Shown here: positions 61,721-64,000 of the stretch, piece after piece
Numbering within the stretch: the stretch's first letter is position 1
Layout: each line of letters opens with the position of its first letter
DNA from: Megaleporinus macrocephalus
Taxonomy: Eukaryota > Chordata > Actinopteri > Characiformes > Anostomidae
Reading direction: 5' to 3'
Assembly (NCBI GenBank): GCA_021613375.1
Contig: CM038716.1
Location: forward strand, 15,530,024 to 15,594,023
Length of the DNA stretch: 64,000 nt
Notes under the pieces: generated by a model
The model's input: only the letters and a program-made list of their open reading frames with translations
What the model was told of the DNA's origin: nothing
The model's database searches: none
Position numbers and translations under genes: made by a program

Positions 61721-64000
61721 CAGTACAGTTTAAATGAGAACACAATAAAATGTATTACTGTTTAAACAGCTCAGAGTAAAACGTAGTACAGTTTAAAGCA
61801 CCATAGTGTGAAAACGAGGACAGTTTAAATAGCCTCACAATAAAATGTAGTACAGTTTAAAGAACCACACAATAAAATGTAGTACATTTTATATAACCAC
61901 ACAATAAAATATAGTATAGTTTACATAACCACACAGTAAAATGTAGTACAGTTTAAATAACCACACAGTAAAATGTAGTACAGTTTAAATAACCACACAA
62001 TAAAATGTAGTACGGTTTAAATAACCACACAGTAAAATGTAGTACAGTTTAAATAACCACACAGTAAAATGTAGTACAGTTTAAAGAACCACACAATAAA
62101 ATGTAGTACATTTTAAATAACCACACAATAAAATATAGTATAGTTTACATAACCACACAGTAAAATGTAGTACAGTTTAAATAACCACACAATAAAATGT
62201 AGTACAGTTTAAATAACCACACAGTAAAATGTAGTACAGTTTAAATAACCACACAATAAAATATAGTACAGTTTAAATAACCACACAGTGAAATGTAGTA
62301 CAGTTTAAATAACCACACAATAAAATATAGTACAGTTTAAATAACCACACAGTAAAATGTAGTACAGTTTAAATAACCACACAATAAAATGTAGTACAGT
62401 TTAAATAACCACACAATAAAATGTTTTACAGTTTAAATAACCACACAGTAAAATGTAATACAGTTTAAATAACCACACAATAAAGTGTAGTACAGTTTAA
62501 ATAACCACACAATAAAATGTAGTACAGTTTAAATAACCACACAGTGAAATGTAGTACAGTTTAAATAACCACACAATAAAATGTAGTACAGTTTAAATAA
62601 CCACACAGTGAAATGTAGTACAGTTTAAAGAACCACACAATAAAATGAAGTACATTTTAAATAACCACACAGTGAAATGTAGTACAGTTTAAAGAACAAC
62701 GCAATAAAATGTAGTACAGTTTAAATAACCACACAACAAAATGTAGTACAGTTTAAAGAACCACACAGTGAAATGTAGTACAGTTTAAATAACCACACAA
62801 TAAAATATAGTACAGTTTAAATAACCACACAGTAAAATGTAGTACAGTTTAAATAACCACACAATAAAATGTAGTACAGTTTAAATAACCACACAGTGAA
62901 ATGTAGTACAGTTTAAAGAACCACACAATAAAATGTAGTACAGTTTAAATAACCACACAGAAAAATGTAGTACAGTTTAAATAACCACACAGTGAAATGT
63001 AGTACAGTTTAAATAACCACACAATAAAATGTAGTACAGTTTAAATAACCACAGAAAAATGTAGTACAGTTTAAATAACCACACAATAAAATGTTGTACA
63101 GTTTAAATAACCACACAATAAAATGTAGTACAGTTTAAACAACCACACAGTGAAATGTAGTACAGTTTAAATAACCACACAATAAAATGTAGTACACTTT
63201 AAATAACCACACAATAAAATGTAGTACAGTTTAAATAACCACACAGTGAAATGTAGTACAGTTTAAATAACCACACAATAAAATGAAGTACATTTTAAAG
63301 AACCACACAATAAAATGTAGTACAGTTTAAAGAACAACGCAATAAAATGTAGTACAGTTTAAATAACCACACAACAAAGTGTAGTACAGTTTAAAGAACC
63401 ACACAATAAAATGTTGTACAGTTTAAATAACCACACAGAAAAATGTAGTACAGTTTAAATAACCACACAGTGAAATGTAGTACAGTTTAAATAACCACAC
63501 AATAAAATGTTGTACAGTTTAAATAACCACAAAAAAATGTAGTACAGTTTAAATAACCACACAATAAAATGTTGTACAGTTTAAATAACCACACAATAAA
63601 ATGTAGTACAGTTTAAACAACCACACAGTGAAATGTAGTACAGTTTAAATAACCACAGTGAAATGTAGTACAGTTTAAATAACCACACAATAAAATGTAG
63701 TACAGTTTAAATAACCACACAATAAAATGTAGTACAGTTTAAATAACCACACAATAAAATGTAATACAGTTTAAATAACCACAAAATAAAGTGTAGTACA
63801 GTTTAAATAACCACACAGTGAAATGTAGTACAGTTTAAATAACCACACAACAAAATGTAGTACAGTTTAAATAACCACACAACAAAATGTAGTACAGTTT
63901 AAAGAACCACACAGTGAAATGTAGTACAGTTTAAATAACCACAGAAAAATGTAGTACAGTTTAAATAACCACAGAAAAATGTAGTACAGTTTAAATAACC
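61721..64000 (+). repeat. 32-bp satellite array, about 71 units, open at window end
   Basis: Head-to-tail copies of a 32-bp unit (AATAACCACACAATAAAATG then TAGTACAGTTTA) with a few variant positions (CAATAAAATG, CAGTAAAATG, CAGTGAAATG, CAGAAAAATG). The first 3-4 units are diverged and the interior is nearly uniform. Some units lack 2 bases. The array reaches the last base of the window, so its full length is unknown. There are no spacers between units and no gene inside. Confidence 0.97.

Noticed and set aside
61721..64000. CRISPR-like regular repeats
   Set aside because: The 32-bp units are contiguous with no unique spacers, and the window is eukaryotic. This is a satellite.

Overview
The window is vertebrate nuclear DNA, almost certainly from a teleost fish. 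It is AT-rich and intron-rich, with GT-AG introns, long (TA)n, (CA)n and (CT)n microsatellites, and a high load of Tc1-type, hAT-type and non-LTR elements typical of fish. Several repeats look like ones common in otophysan fish (characins, catfish and relatives), but that placement is from memory and is weak. I see no bacterial, organellar or viral genes, no tRNA or rRNA and no CRISPR array.

Layout. (1) About 1.5-28.6 kb, + strand: an 11-coding-exon gene for a 713-residue Sec6/EXOC3-like protein (TNFAIP2/EXOC3L family). All 11 exons join in one open frame. Its introns, the first about 12.1 kb long, hold repeats, including four copies of a short TA-flanked MITE family. (2) About 28.6-38.4 kb: no gene; a decayed Tc1-like transposon, a hAT-type element with target duplication, other inverted-repeat elements and a possible diverged minisatellite. 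(3) 38.6-43.9 kb and 45.3-51.0 kb, + strand: two tandem paralogous C2H2 zinc-finger genes of 664 and 572 residues. Both have short N-terminal exons encoding a related helical motif and one large finger exon. Two hAT-type MITEs with 8-bp target duplications lie in introns of the second. (4) 53.5-56.9 kb, - strand: a 942-residue secreted or surface leucine-rich-repeat protein read from one coding exon, with an intron in the 5' UTR. Its middle is a gapless internal duplication of ten repeats. (5) 57-64 kb: intergenic, with a LINE 3' end, a short inverted outlier of a 32-bp satellite, and the satellite itself running off the window end (over 2.2 kb, about 71 units).

The genes do not form an obvious pathway: one membrane-tether-like protein, two probable DNA-binding regulators and one extracellular LRR protein. 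The most unusual signals are the satellite (inverted outlier, higher-order blocks, a RUNX-type core in nearly every unit), the dense MITE family, the exact ten-LRR duplication and the tandem helix module of the zinc-finger proteins.
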